46,590 bases of DNA from an uncultured Erysipelotrichaceae bacterium (GCA_927435855.1 CAKMJZ010000033.1:1-46590); one strand, 5' to 3'. Positions 23,441-33,027 are shown, counted from the stretch's first letter. Numbers and translations: made by a program. The notes: generated by a model from the sequence alone, not told the origin.

Positions 23441-24505
23441 TTATCTAGACCTGAAGAATCCTGGGATGTCCCCATCGTCTTCTTGTGTTGGTTTCTCATT
23501 TTTAATGACTTCAACAACTTTTGCAGCTGATTGAACCGGTTGAATGAGTCCGTTGGTTTTTGGTAAATCAAATCCTGTAGCAATGACCGTGACGATGATC
23601 GAATCACCGATTTGCTCATTGATGGCAACTCCAAATATAATATCGATATCTCCACCAGCTGAATCGCGGATATATTCCACAGCATCACTTGCATCGAAAA
23701 TCGTGATATTTTCCCCACCGGTCACATTGACGATGGCGTTGCGTGCACCACGAATCTGTGCTTCGAGTAAAGGTGATGTAATCGCACGCTGAGCAGCTTC
23801 TTGAGCCTTGTTATCCCCAGCAGCCATACCGATACCGATCAAAGCAGTGCCTTGACCTTCCATGACCGAACGAACATCAGCAAAATCTAAGTTGATCATT
23901 GCAGGAACCGCAATTAAGTCCGTAATAGTTTGAACTCCTTGACGCAGGACATTATCCGCTTCTTTAAAAGCTTCGACAAACGGAATACGGCCGATAACCT
24001 CCAACAACTGATTGTTAGAAACTATAATCAAAGAATCGACATGTTCGCGAAGTTCTTCCAAGCCGTTCAACGCTTGTTCCATACGTTTGCGACCTTCAAA
24101 ACTAAATGGCTTCGTCACGATACCGACGACCAAAGCACCGCAATCCTTTGCGACTTTAGCAAATAGTGGTGAAGCTCCGGTACCCGTTCCGCCACCCAGG
24201 CCAGTGGTAATAAATACCATATCAGCACCAGTCATGGCTGCGCGGATGTCTCCTTCACTTTCAATGGCTGCTTTGCGACCGATTTCCGGATTAGCTCCGG
24301 CACCAAGACCTTTAGTCGTTTCCTTACCTAAAATCAGCTTGTTTTTGACCATAGATACATTTAAAACTTGTAAATCTGTATTGCAGACAAAGAATTCGAC
24401 TCCCTGCAACCCCTCATCTACCATGCGATTGACAGCATTGCAACCGGCTCCACCGATTCCAAATACCTTGATTTTAGCTACTTGTTGATACTTATCTTCG
24501 TTCAT
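23441..24505 (-). CDS. ftsZ: Cell-division protein FtsZ
   Basis: A 354-residue tubulin-like GTPase that polymerises into the division ring at midcell. The N-terminal GIGGAGCNAVNRM, the tubulin signature GGGTGTGASP and the T7 loop NLDFADVRSVM are complete. The C-terminal linker is short (about 25 residues after the globular domain), and the conserved tail DIPGFFRSR, which binds FtsA and other partners, is intact. It starts 17 bases after the ftsA stop, behind a good ribosome site (CCGGAGGATC). The other division/cell-wall cluster genes are not in the window. Confidence 0.98.
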   Translation of the reverse strand: MNEDKYQQVAKIKVFGIGGAGCNAVNRMVDEGLQGVEFFVCNTDLQVLNVSMVKNKLILGKETTKGLGAGANPEIGRKAAIESEGDIRAAMTGADMVFITTGLGGGTGTGASPLFAKVAKDCGALVVGIVTKPFSFEGRKRMEQALNGLEELREHVDSLIIVSNNQLLEVIGRIPFVEAFKEADNVLRQGVQTITDLIAVPAMINLDFADVRSVMEGQGTALIGIGMAAGDNKAQEAAQRAITSPLLEAQIRGARNAIVNVTGGENITIFDASDAVEYIRDSAGGDIDIIFGVAINEQIGDSIIVTVIATGFDLPKTNGLIQPVQSAAKVVEVIKNEKPTQEDDGDIPGFFRSR

Positions 24506-24522
24506 TGTCGATCCTCCGGACG

Positions 24523-25776
24523 TTATTTCTTCGTTTCAAATATACCTTTAAACCGTTTGGGAAATGTTTCCTCACCGGAACCATCCTTGCCTTTACGGGC
24601 AGATATCATAGCATTAAATTCAAATAGGTTTATACTACCTGCCGTCTTTCGACGCCAGACTTCCAAATCTTTGTACATATAGAACGCACCGAGCAAAGCG
24701 GTAAACGCTCCATTACGCACACCCAGAGTTTCTGGGATGTATAAATTTACCCGGGTTGCAAGTGCAAGCTGCAATGCTTGGCTGATACCCTGAATGATCG
24801 CGCCTTCACCACTCACTATCACCGATGCCCGCTTAGCAGTAATAATTGGTTCACAAGTTTTATTGACCTCAATGATCCATGCTTTGATTGATGGCCATAA
24901 AGCGTCCATCAACTGCGCCAAAGAGCAAGTGTGTGTCTGACCGTTTTGTGACCACATATAAATCGGAGCATCACTTGGCGGCGGACCATCACATCGACAA
25001 TTGTAAATCATCAGTCGGCTGGCAACATCCAGAGGTACATCAAAGGTTTCTTTGACTTTGCCAATCCACTCACCAAACCCTGTATCCAGGATTTCCGAAC
25101 TTAACAGTTTAGCACCGGAATACAAACACAAATGAGTAGTTAATCGTTCCAATCGGATCGCTATAATGACTTCATCCGTTGATTGTTCTAGTAACGATGC
25201 TTCTTTCGCTAAACCGAAAGCATCCAAGACAATATCAATGATACCCAAACCAGCCTTCTCAACGCAAGCCGCAAGACCATAGGCCAACTCACGATTTGCC
25301 AGATACACTTCTGTTTCCATAACGAAGTGCTCCGCTGATTCGTGAATCGGTGCTTTTTTCATATTGATACCATTAACGATGTATTTAGTTACCATGACAT
25401 TGATAACTTCCAAGTCCGGTTCATATTCCATACGCAAAACACTGGCATATGCCCGTTGAATATCATTTAGTGATATTCCGGTAGCCAGATTACTGACCTC
25501 ACCGGTAACCCGACGCATGACCCGCTTAAAATCTATCGACGGAACTAACAAAAGGACTTGTTGAATCGATGCGCCGATATTTTTCGAAGCATTCTCAACA
25601 GCCCGTTTGAGACTATTTACGATATCTTTTTCATTGGTGATTTCTTTGCCGTTATAACCCGAACATTCGACTCTTTCCGTCTTAATAATCTGCAGACGGG
25701 TGTTATAGATTTCCGCCACAATCAGACGGATTTCGTGATCGGCAATTTCAACAGCTGCCAGAAGTTGTTTTTCCAT
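24523..25776 (-). CDS. ftsA: Divergent FtsA-like cell-division protein
   Basis: A 417-residue actin-fold protein placed exactly where FtsA belongs, directly before ftsZ. FtsA anchors FtsZ to the membrane. Recognisable parts are SIDFKRVMRRV, LNDIQRAYASVLR with a 1C-domain-like stretch, CVEKAGLGIIDIVLDAFGLAKEASL and a C-terminal basic amphipathic end (FPKRFKGIFETKK) resembling the membrane-targeting helix. The nucleotide motifs are poor: the DIGTSK-like phosphate-1 site reads EIADHEIR, the DIGGGTT-like phosphate-2 site reads AIRLERLTTHL, and the adenosine-site GGGA reads SGEGAI. ATP binding may be altered or lost. The start at 25776 (MEKQLLAAVE) follows GGGAGG by about 11 bases. Confidence 0.8.
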   Translation of the reverse strand: MEKQLLAAVEIADHEIRLIVAEIYNTRLQIIKTERVECSGYNGKEITNEKDIVNSLKRAVENASKNIGASIQQVLLLVPSIDFKRVMRRVTGEVSNLATGISLNDIQRAYASVLRMEYEPDLEVINVMVTKYIVNGINMKKAPIHESAEHFVMETEVYLANRELAYGLAACVEKAGLGIIDIVLDAFGLAKEASLLEQSTDEVIIAIRLERLTTHLCLYSGAKLLSSEILDTGFGEWIGKVKETFDVPLDVASRLMIYNCRCDGPPPSDAPIYMWSQNGQTHTCSLAQLMDALWPSIKAWIIEVNKTCEPIITAKRASVIVSGEGAIIQGISQALQLALATRVNLYIPETLGVRNGAFTALLGAFYMYKDLEVWRRKTAGSINLFEFNAMISARKGKDGSGEETFPKRFKGIFETKK

Positions 25777-25915
25777 AGCTATTAAATCCTCCCACAACCA
25801 TACGAGTACATCATAGCACAAATGCTCTTGATAAAAAAGATTTTTATAAATCTCAACTCATCAAATCCCAGTTAAAATGAAGGTAGAAACGAAGCTAAAA
25901 ACGTGTTGTTTGTAC

Positions 25916-25944
25916 TTGCATTTTAAATTGAGCTATGATATAGT
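25916..25944 (+). promoter_or_regulatory. Promoter of rpmB
   Basis: TTGCAT (25916-25921), a 17-base spacer and TATAGT (25939-25944), about 38 bases before the rpmB start and divergent from ftsA. Confidence 0.8.
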
Positions 25945-25982
25945 TTACAAGCACAAATAAGACAAGAAAGGGGGGTTACGGT

Positions 25983-26174
25983 ATGTCAAGAGTATGCGCC
26001 GTATCCGGTAAGAAGGCATTATCTGGAAACAAACGTTCACATTCACTGCGTGCTACACGTCGGAAATGGAATGTTAACCTACAAAAAGTTAAAGTGATGG
26101 TCGATGGAAAGCCGCAAAAAATCCGTATTTCCGCCCGCGCCTTAAAATCACTAAAAGCCCAGCAAGCTGCCTAA
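25983..26174 (+). CDS. rpmB: 50S ribosomal protein L28
   Basis: A 63-residue L28, a basic protein of the large ribosomal subunit. [20 protein letters not shown], followed by [16 protein letters not shown], is the family core, and [20 protein letters not shown] the C-terminal half. Only one cysteine is present, so it is the zinc-free form. It is a monocistronic unit with a strong GAAAGGGGGG ribosome site and its own terminator, convergent with thiN, the arrangement also seen in Bacillus. Confidence 0.98.
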   Translation: MSRVCAVSGKKALSGNKRSHSLRATRRKWNVNLQKVKVMVDGKPQKIRISARALKSLKAQQAA

Positions 26175-26181
26175 TAAAAAC

Positions 26182-26204
26182 AAACGGTGTCAACCGTTTT
26201 TTTT
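26182..26204. terminator. Terminator between rpmB and thiN
   Basis: AAACGGT-GTCA-ACCGTTT is a perfect 7-bp stem followed by eight T on the plus strand. Read on the minus strand it is followed by GTTTTTATT, so it can also end the thiN operon. Confidence 0.88.
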
Positions 26205-26799
26205 ATGCATCGTTGCTCTGTATGATCAATACTTTTCCCCTGACACGAAGATGAGCTTCATTCTCAGTAATTTCATTGCTGACCAAATATAAATCATCCT
26301 CATTGATACTTTTGTTGGCCAAAGGATAATTCACACCACTCAAATCAACGATTGATGGAACACAGGCAAACAGTGACAAATAGCGGTATCCCGCTTTTTT
26401 TATGGTTCTTTCGCCAACAACAGTATATATCAGATGATTTTCATCCCAAAGGCTTAATCGAGAGTCCATTTTTGCTAATCCAATATTAATCAGCTGATGA
26501 TCAATGCGGCCACCCAATCCACCACACAGGATCACTTCATCAAACGAATCTACATAAGCCATCGCTGCTTGAGAATCGGTAACATCTTTGATAACATCCA
26601 ACAAAACGATTTCTTTGCTATGTAAACGAATCAGTTCAAGTTCTTCTTTTGAAACAGAATCAAAATCTCCAATGGCCAAGTCCATGTTCAATCCTTTTTG
26701 TACACATATCAAAGCTCCTCTATCGACTCCAACAACATAGTCAACTCCTATATCAGGAAGTTGTTTCGCCATGGATGCGACCAACAGTGCTCTTACCAT
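26203..26799 (-). CDS. thiN: Thiamine pyrophosphokinase
   Basis: A 198-residue thiamine pyrophosphokinase, converting thiamine to thiamine diphosphate with ATP. VGVDRGA, the metal/ATP motif AIGDFDSV, KDVTDSQAAM and GGLGGRIDH are the family hallmarks in order. The C-terminal beta-sandwich (LSLFACVPSIVDLSGVNYPL and GKVLIIQSNDA) is present but short. It is the last gene of the priA-thiN operon and overlaps rpe by 7 bases. Confidence 0.95.
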   Translation of the reverse strand: MVRALLVASMAKQLPDIGVDYVVGVDRGALICVQKGLNMDLAIGDFDSVSKEELELIRLHSKEIVLLDVIKDVTDSQAAMAYVDSFDEVILCGGLGGRIDHQLINIGLAKMDSRLSLWDENHLIYTVVGERTIKKAGYRYLSLFACVPSIVDLSGVNYPLANKSINEDDLYLVSNEITENEAHLRVRGKVLIIQSNDA

Positions 26800-27443
26800 A
26801 AACTGTCCACAGCCACAATGATATCTTCTTTGAATACATAACTGCCCGCAACCAGTACGTTTGCACCTGCTTGTTTACACAAACTTCCTGTATAACTATT
26901 GATGCCCCCATCGACTTCGATCAAAGCCGCTGACTGTTGTTGATCGATCAGTTTGCGCAAAGATGCGATTTTATCTAGTGACTGAGGGATAAATGACTGC
27001 CCACCAAAACCCGGCTCAACAGACATGATTAAAAACAAATCGACCTCACCGACATAGGGAAACAGTGTTTCGACCGGCGTTTTAGGTTTGACCGTAAGCC
27101 CCGCCTTAACTCCCCTATCCCTGATTTTCTTAATCAAGGCCATAATCCGTTGTGAATCGTTGTCAAGGGCTTCTGTATGAAAAGTAATCATTTGAGCACC
27201 GGCATCGATGAAAACATCCGAAAAGAAATCCGGATCCTCTACCATCAGATGAACGTCTAAGAACAAATGCGAAGCCTTCCTGAATGCTTTTAATATATCC
27301 GGACCAAAGGTCAGATTAGGCACAAAATGTCCGTCCATGACGTCGAAATGAAGCCATTGAGCTTTTGAGGCGTGCAAATCTAACATCTGTTGTTCAAAAC
27401 GGCTGTAGTCAAGTGACAATACCGATGGAGCAATAATGGTCAT
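26793..27443 (-). CDS. rpe: Ribulose-phosphate 3-epimerase
   Basis: A 216-residue TIM-barrel enzyme interconverting ribulose-5-phosphate and xylulose-5-phosphate in the pentose phosphate pathway. IAPSVLSLDYSRF at the N-terminus, the metal-ligand HFDVMDGHFVPNLTFGP, LDVHLMVEDP, MSVEPGFGGQSFIP and the phosphate-binding EVDGGIN are all intact. It overlaps rsgA by 4 bases and thiN by 7, in the conserved order rsgA-rpe-thiN. Confidence 0.98.
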   Translation of the reverse strand: MTIIAPSVLSLDYSRFEQQMLDLHASKAQWLHFDVMDGHFVPNLTFGPDILKAFRKASHLFLDVHLMVEDPDFFSDVFIDAGAQMITFHTEALDNDSQRIMALIKKIRDRGVKAGLTVKPKTPVETLFPYVGEVDLFLIMSVEPGFGGQSFIPQSLDKIASLRKLIDQQQSAALIEVDGGINSYTGSLCKQAGANVLVAGSYVFKEDIIVAVDSLW

Positions 27444-28306
27444 AGTGGTCTCCTTTCATCTTCGATCATTTTTAAGCATTCCACATAGTTTTCATAGCGG
27501 ATTTTTGATACTTCATTTTTCTTTACAGCTTCCTTAACTGCACACCCCGGCTCATTTTCGTGCATACAATTACGAAATTTACATTTGCTCATATACGGCT
27601 TAAAGTCAGGTACGATCCAGCGGAAAATATCCTTATCGATCATAGAAAAATCAAGGGATGAAAACCCCGGCGTATCCGCAACCCATCCTTGAGCTACATA
27701 GTGCAACTCACTGTGACGAGTGGTGTGTTTCCCTCGACCTAAAGCTTTTGAAATTTCCTGAGTGATTAACTCAAAGGATCCATCGATGCGATTGATCAAA
27801 GATGATTTTCCGGCACCGCTTTGACCGGTCAGAACAGTGACCTTTCCTTTAAGTGCAGCCATGATATTATCGACCGGCATATCCCGACCGGTAAAAAGAA
27901 CCTTATATCCTGCTTTTTGATATTCCGCTATGATTTGGTAAACCGGATCATCCTTTGGTAATAAATCACATTTTGTCACTACGATGACCGGTTCAATGTT
28001 GGCATAGCTAATCAGAAATATCAGCCTGTCTAACAAAATCGGCGAAAAATCCGGTTGGATCAAAGATGTGACGATCATCGCCTGGTCGACATTGGCAATC
28101 AACGGTCGGGTAAGCTCATTAAAGCGCTCCTCGACATGTTGAATCCCCCATTTGTCCTCAAGTCTGTCAATTAGCACCCAATCGCCGACGACTGGTGATT
28201 TTTTCATTCGGAGTTTACCCATGGCAATAGCCAAAAGTCGCTCCCCATCTTCAGTGAAAACTGTATACCTATTTGAGATTATTTTAATGATTCTTGCTTT
28301 TGGCAT
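27440..28306 (-). CDS. rsgA: Ribosome small-subunit GTPase RsgA
   Basis: A 288-residue circularly permuted GTPase helping late 30S maturation. An N-terminal OB domain (about residues 1-65) is followed by the permuted G domain: G4 VTKCDLL comes before G1 TGQSGAGKSSLIN, then G2 region GRGKHTTRHSEL and G3 DTPGFSSLDF. The C-terminal zinc finger has Cys and His in CKFRNCMHENEPGCAV. AAGGAG lies before the ATG; the gene starts 9 bases after prkC. Confidence 0.97.
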   Translation of the reverse strand: MPKARIIKIISNRYTVFTEDGERLLAIAMGKLRMKKSPVVGDWVLIDRLEDKWGIQHVEERFNELTRPLIANVDQAMIVTSLIQPDFSPILLDRLIFLISYANIEPVIVVTKCDLLPKDDPVYQIIAEYQKAGYKVLFTGRDMPVDNIMAALKGKVTVLTGQSGAGKSSLINRIDGSFELITQEISKALGRGKHTTRHSELHYVAQGWVADTPGFSSLDFSMIDKDIFRWIVPDFKPYMSKCKFRNCMHENEPGCAVKEAVKKNEVSKIRYENYVECLKMIEDERRPL

Positions 28307-28315
28307 GCATTCTCC

Positions 28316-29974
28316 TTAGTAATAATACAAGATGATTGAAGAATCTTCATATTGAATATATAGACTACCTACACCTGGCGATATGGACTCTACGACATTG
28401 TACTCGATTTCAGCTAATTCTTCCTCACTTAACCCCTCAGTTGATAACTGGGTCAACGTTACTTTTAATCCTAAATCTTCGATCATTCGTGATGCCTCAT
28501 CGACTCTCATACCAATGATCGACGCAGGAACGATCCACTCGACATAAGATGCTACAACAAGTTTTATTTCATACGATCGCCTAGGATCAAGTTTATCTCC
28601 TGCTAACAACAATTCCTGACGGATGATCGTTCCAGGAGGCACAGTAAGTGATGGTTCATTTTCACTGCGAATCGTTATCCGAGTGCCCAAAAGTAAGGCA
28701 CGAGCTTCCTCTAGGGTTTTTCCCGCATATTCAACCACCACAAAATAAATACCCTCAGAAATAGTGAGCGTTACTAACGAGCCCTTTTCAACTTGCGTAC
28801 CGAATATCGGACTGAAAGTTATGATTTTACCCGCAGGAATATCTTCCGTTAACGAATATAGTACGTTGTTTGAAATTGCCAGACCTTTCTCTTCCAAAAC
28901 AAGTTTGGCCTCTGCATAATTCAAACCAGATAAATCCGGAACATTGGTATAGCGGTTTTCAATTGATCCTTGATCAAACAACGTAAAAATTGCAAAGGCA
29001 ATAAGAATGACAAGTGCGCTGATTCCTAGAGCAGCCGAAAGAGTGGCGAAAATTGATTTAGTTTCTGCAATAGGTTCTGCTGTTGAAACCTGATTGATCA
29101 CGGTCGTCGAACCATCGGAATCATCATCAATAAATACCACTTTAGCTTCCTTAGCCCTGGCAGCACTCAGACAGGTCAGTAAGTCATCAGACATATCCTT
29201 GGCCGATTGATAGCGCAGCGTTTTATTTTTCGCCGTTGCTTTTAAAATAATATTTTCCAAGGACTGCGGTAAGGTCGGATTAAACTCGCGTATGCTCGGT
29301 ATTTCCTCACGCATATGCTTAATAGCGATTTGCACTGGAGCTTCACCTGTAAAAGGAACATCCCCACGCAACAATTCATACAACACGATTCCCAATGAGT
29401 AAACATCACTTTGATTGCTGGCAGCTTCGCCGCGCGCACATTCCGGAGCCAGATAGTGCACTGATCCCATGACTGCATCGGTCTGTGTCAGTTGCATGGC
29501 ATCCTGAGCCAAAGCAATTCCGAAATCTGTGATTTTTACGGTTCCATCGTCCTTGATCAATACATTTTGCGGTTTAATGTCACGGTGAATGATATTTTTG
29601 CGATGCGCTTCAGATACAGCGGCTATCAACTGTTTCATGATGGCCAAAGCTTCCTCTTTTTCCATCGCACCCCGCTGAGATATCAATTGTTTTAAGGTTC
29701 TGCCACGAACGACCTCCATGACGATAAAATGCTTGCCGGCTTCTTCCCCGACATCATAGATTTCAACGATGTTGGGATGATTTAGCGTACTGGCCGCATT
29801 GGCTTCCCTTTTAAAACGCAGAAGCGAAACATGATCTGTTGAAAGTTCACCACGTAACACTTTGATTGCTACTTCACGGTTAAGCAAGGTATCCATAGCC
29901 AGATAAACATCAGCCATTCCACCTTCACCCAAACGCGAAACGATCATGTAACGATTTTTAATCATTTCACTCAT
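28316..29974 (-). CDS. prkC: PASTA-domain serine/threonine kinase PrkC/Stk
   Basis: A 552-residue membrane kinase sensing peptidoglycan fragments or lipid II. The intracellular Hanks kinase domain (about 1-270) has the glycine loop RLGEGGMADVYLA, Lys38, catalytic HRDIKPQN (Asp132), DFG at 150 and the activation segment GSVHYLAPE. A single membrane segment lies at about 312-333, followed by three extracellular PASTA repeats beginning VPDLSGLNYAEAK, VVVEYAGKTLEEARA and IVPASIIGMRVDEASRM. The protein ends in a short SSIILYYY strand. The ATG at 29974 follows GAGGTG by 6 bases and overlaps the prpC stop; the longer frame upstream lies wholly inside prpC. Confidence 0.96.
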   Translation of the reverse strand: MSEMIKNRYMIVSRLGEGGMADVYLAMDTLLNREVAIKVLRGELSTDHVSLLRFKREANAASTLNHPNIVEIYDVGEEAGKHFIVMEVVRGRTLKQLISQRGAMEKEEALAIMKQLIAAVSEAHRKNIIHRDIKPQNVLIKDDGTVKITDFGIALAQDAMQLTQTDAVMGSVHYLAPECARGEAASNQSDVYSLGIVLYELLRGDVPFTGEAPVQIAIKHMREEIPSIREFNPTLPQSLENIILKATAKNKTLRYQSAKDMSDDLLTCLSAARAKEAKVVFIDDDSDGSTTVINQVSTAEPIAETKSIFATLSAALGISALVILIAFAIFTLFDQGSIENRYTNVPDLSGLNYAEAKLVLEEKGLAISNNVLYSLTEDIPAGKIITFSPIFGTQVEKGSLVTLTISEGIYFVVVEYAGKTLEEARALLLGTRITIRSENEPSLTVPPGTIIRQELLLAGDKLDPRRSYEIKLVVASYVEWIVPASIIGMRVDEASRMIEDLGLKVTLTQLSTEGLSEEELAEIEYNVVESISPGVGSLYIQYEDSSIILYYY

Positions 29975-30704
29975 GATCATCACCTCGCAAATCGCTAAGG
30001 ATGACCGTTGAGTTGTCATATCCTCCGGCATTGTTAGCAAAGCTGATTAATGTATTTACTTTTTCTTCAAATTCATCAACTGAATAAATCGTATTTAGAA
30101 TGTCCGTTTCATCGACATACCCATGTAAACCATCCGAACACAGCAATATCATTTGATACTTATCAACTATATCAAAAATATCGATATCAATTTGCATGCC
30201 GATACCAATCGCATTGGTCAACATGTTTCGATTCGGATGGCGACTAGCATCTTCCTTACGAACCTTACCGAGTTTGACTAGTTCATTGACCAATGAATGG
30301 TCATCACTTAACTGAACAAGCTCATGATTCACTCCATATATCCGGCTGTCACCGATGTTTGCCCCAACCATTCCCTCTTTTGTAAAGACGACCGCAACCA
30401 TCGTCGTTCCCATGCCTTGATAGTCTTCTACATGGCGAGATAAATTGACGATGTGTTGATTAACTTCACTAATTGCAGATTTCAGCCACATACGCACATC
30501 GATGATATCCGCAAAGTGTGCTTTTTTTACAAATAGTTCACTCAAGAGTTTACATGAAACCGATGATGCCACATCTCCTGCCCTAGCCCCACCGATACCA
30601 TCGCACACAACAGCTAAAACCGCATCATCGATGCGTTGGATAAGATAGCTGTCCTGATTGGTAGAGCGGATATAGCCTCGATCGGTGGCTCCGGCAATTC
30701 TCAT
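29967..30704 (-). CDS. prpC: PP2C-type serine/threonine phosphatase PrpC/Stp
   Basis: A 245-residue PP2C phosphatase, the partner that reverses PrkC phosphorylation. MRIAGATDRGYIRSTNQDS at the start, the metal motif VVCDGIGGARAGDVAS, ANIGDSRIYGV, LLCSDGLHGYVDE and the late NAGGYDNSTVIL are the conserved blocks. The start at 30704 lies one base after the rlmN stop with AAAGGA about 9 bases upstream; the in-frame ATG six codons earlier has no ribosome site. It overlaps prkC by 8 bases, coupling phosphatase and kinase synthesis. Confidence 0.96.
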   Translation of the reverse strand: MRIAGATDRGYIRSTNQDSYLIQRIDDAVLAVVCDGIGGARAGDVASSVSCKLLSELFVKKAHFADIIDVRMWLKSAISEVNQHIVNLSRHVEDYQGMGTTMVAVVFTKEGMVGANIGDSRIYGVNHELVQLSDDHSLVNELVKLGKVRKEDASRHPNRNMLTNAIGIGMQIDIDIFDIVDKYQMILLCSDGLHGYVDETDILNTIYSVDEFEEKVNTLISFANNAGGYDNSTVILSDLRGDDHE

Positions 30705-30705
30705 G

Positions 30706-31743
30706 TCATCGTTTCCTTTCATGTTTTGCTCTTAACTGACCACAAGCCGCATCAATATCAGCTCCGTGTTCCTGGCGTAGCGTACATTTCACCCCAGCTT
30801 TATGTAACTGATCATAAAAGCGTAACGCTTCTTTCGCCCCAACTTTTCGAAATCCATGTTCATCCACGGGATTGTATGGAATTAAATTGACATAGGCATT
30901 TTGACCCCGAATCAAATCCGCTAATTGACGGGCATGAGCATCCGAATCATTGACACCTTGTAACAAAATGTACTCATAGGTGATCCGACGGTTAGATTTG
31001 GACATATAGTAATCCATAGCTTCCATCAGTTTGTCCAGCGGATGTGCCTGATTAATCGGCATGAGTTTGCTTCGTAATTCATCATTCGGTGCATGAAGTG
31101 ATATAGCCAAATTGACTTGAATCGGCTCAAGAGCAAACTTACGGATGCCATCAACCAATCCACAGGTCGATACGGTCAGATGACGGGCACCGATTGCCAA
31201 ACCTCGATCATGATTGATCGTATACAGAAAGCGTAAAACGTTGTCATAGTTATCAAAGGGTTCGCCCGTCCCCATCACAACCACATGGCTCACTCTTTCC
31301 TGCTCTTTATCCAACTCCTGTTGAACGTAGAGTACTTGCGCCACCATTTCCCCGCTGCTTAAATTACGGGTTTTCTTCAGTAAGCCGGATGCACAAAAAG
31401 TGCAACCCATGTTGCAGCCGATTTGCGAGGAGACACATAAGCTTTTACCGTAACTGTAGTGCATCAACACCGTTTCACACAAAGCGCCATCTTCCATCGC
31501 AAACAAATATTTGACTGTGCCATCGGCCGCGACCTGACGCGTTTTCAGCGTGATCGGTGACATTTGCACATGTTCATTTAGCCAGGTTTTCAATTTTACC
31601 GAAATATCACTCATATCATCAAAGGTTGTGACACGTTTGCGATATAGCCATTCAAATAGCTGTTGACCCCGATATTTCTTTTCGCCAATTTCAAGCATTA
31701 GCTCACCTAATTGGTCATAGGTATAGTCATAAAGTGTTTTCAT
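30706..31743 (-). CDS. rlmN: Dual-specificity RNA methyltransferase RlmN
   Basis: A 345-residue radical-SAM enzyme methylating C2 of A2503 in 23S rRNA and A37 in some tRNAs. The N-terminal accessory domain (KKYRGQQLFEWLY) is followed by SSQIGCNMGCTFCASG with the CxxxCxxC cluster, VVVMGTGEPFDNYDNVLRF, HLTVSTCGLVDGI and ISLHAPND. The C-terminal catalytic cysteine lies in VKCTLRQEHGADIDAACGQL. The start at 31743 (MKTLYDYTYDQLGEL) is chosen because the longer frame runs into rsmB and adds no conserved sequence. Confidence 0.97.
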   Translation of the reverse strand: MKTLYDYTYDQLGELMLEIGEKKYRGQQLFEWLYRKRVTTFDDMSDISVKLKTWLNEHVQMSPITLKTRQVAADGTVKYLFAMEDGALCETVLMHYSYGKSLCVSSQIGCNMGCTFCASGLLKKTRNLSSGEMVAQVLYVQQELDKEQERVSHVVVMGTGEPFDNYDNVLRFLYTINHDRGLAIGARHLTVSTCGLVDGIRKFALEPIQVNLAISLHAPNDELRSKLMPINQAHPLDKLMEAMDYYMSKSNRRITYEYILLQGVNDSDAHARQLADLIRGQNAYVNLIPYNPVDEHGFRKVGAKEALRFYDQLHKAGVKCTLRQEHGADIDAACGQLRAKHERKR

Positions 31744-31771
31744 TGCATCACCAAAGCATATTTTACCATAA

Positions 31772-33016
31772 TTATCGCACTCTGATAAGTTTTGCCATGT
31801 AAAATCCATCGCCATCACTTAGATGAGGCAAATACTGTTGTTGGTCAGCCAACTCAAACTGAGGATGAGTTGAAAGGAAATTTTGCACTTGATGTTGATT
31901 TTCCTTTTTATTGATCGTACAGGTCGCATACACCAATTGCCCGCCAACCTTGACACAGGCACTTGTCTCATTGAGAATTGACTCCTGGAGTTTCTGAATT
32001 TCATCCAAATCAGCTGGTTTAATCGTCATTTTAATGTCCGGTTTGCGACGTAAAACTCCCAGTCCGCTGCATGGCGCATCAATCAGTACCGTATCAAACA
32101 ATTGTTCTTTGATACTTTGCGGTAAGTTAGTCGCATCCACCACTTTCGCCGAAATGATAGTTGCTCCGCTTTTTTCAATCAACTGTTCTACCAGTTTGAT
32201 GCGGTGCGAGTGAATGTCAAGCGCTAAAATACTGCCCTGATTTTGCATCATCGCAGCTAACTGTACGGTTTTGGTCCCCGGTGCACTGCACACATCTAAA
32301 ACACTCTCACCGGGTTTTACATCCGCAAATACACACACTCGTTGACTGTTTTCATCTTGGATAATGACTTTTCCGGAGGTAAAGATATCGTGTTTGACAA
32401 CTTTAGGTTCTGCGATTAACGACCCTAGAAGTTCATCAGAAACTGTAAACAATCCGGTATTCATGACCTCATTCAAATCCGACAAAAGGGTGTTTACCCG
32501 TACATACAGGGGCGGTGTCAGATTGTTTTTATGACAGATGATTTCCGTTGCTTCATCACCTAACTGCTTACGCCACATATGTACAAGCCATACAGGGTGA
32601 CTGGTCTCAATTGCGATTTGCTCAGCTTTGTTTTCTAGAATAATCGGTTGACTGTGACGGGTCAGTACCTGACGTAAAATCGCATTGACCAAACCGGCGT
32701 ATTGCCCCTTTAGATTCTTTTTGGCAATACTGACTGCTTCATTGATAATGGCATACGGCGGAATTTTGTCCATCATGTACCGTTGATATACGGACAAGTT
32801 GATCAGCACTACAATTTCTTCAGGTGGACGCTTGCTGATGAGGTCACTCCACTGATATTCAAGAAAACGGTAATGTTGCAACGTTCCATAGACAATGCGG
32901 GTGATCAGCGGCATATCCACCGGATCCCCTTTGCAATTTTTTAACAGCAAATTGGCATATTGTTTATGGACGACGACTTGCGTAAGTATGTGATAAGCTT
33001 CTTCTCTTGCGATCAT
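31772..33016 (-). CDS. rsmB: 16S rRNA (cytosine-5) methyltransferase RsmB
   Basis: A 414-residue m5C methyltransferase acting on C967 of 16S rRNA. An N-terminal NusB-like RNA-binding domain (about 1-130, with PLITRIVYGTLQHY and PYAIINEAVSIAK) precedes the SAM domain: DVCSAPGTKTVQLA (motif I), LALDIHSHR, catalytic-site DAPCSGLGVLRRKPDIK and YATCTIN, with the two expected cysteines. AGGAGG lies before the ATG. In Bacillus this gene follows def and fmt; here priA is directly upstream by 11 bases. Confidence 0.95.
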   Translation of the reverse strand: MIAREEAYHILTQVVVHKQYANLLLKNCKGDPVDMPLITRIVYGTLQHYRFLEYQWSDLISKRPPEEIVVLINLSVYQRYMMDKIPPYAIINEAVSIAKKNLKGQYAGLVNAILRQVLTRHSQPIILENKAEQIAIETSHPVWLVHMWRKQLGDEATEIICHKNNLTPPLYVRVNTLLSDLNEVMNTGLFTVSDELLGSLIAEPKVVKHDIFTSGKVIIQDENSQRVCVFADVKPGESVLDVCSAPGTKTVQLAAMMQNQGSILALDIHSHRIKLVEQLIEKSGATIISAKVVDATNLPQSIKEQLFDTVLIDAPCSGLGVLRRKPDIKMTIKPADLDEIQKLQESILNETSACVKVGGQLVYATCTINKKENQHQVQNFLSTHPQFELADQQQYLPHLSDGDGFYMAKLIRVR

Positions 33017-33027
33017 AAATTTCCTCC

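Noticed and set aside
28316-30040. Longer PrkC N-terminus beginning at 30040
   Set aside because: The extra 22 codons lie inside prpC and precede a good ribosome site for the start at 29974.
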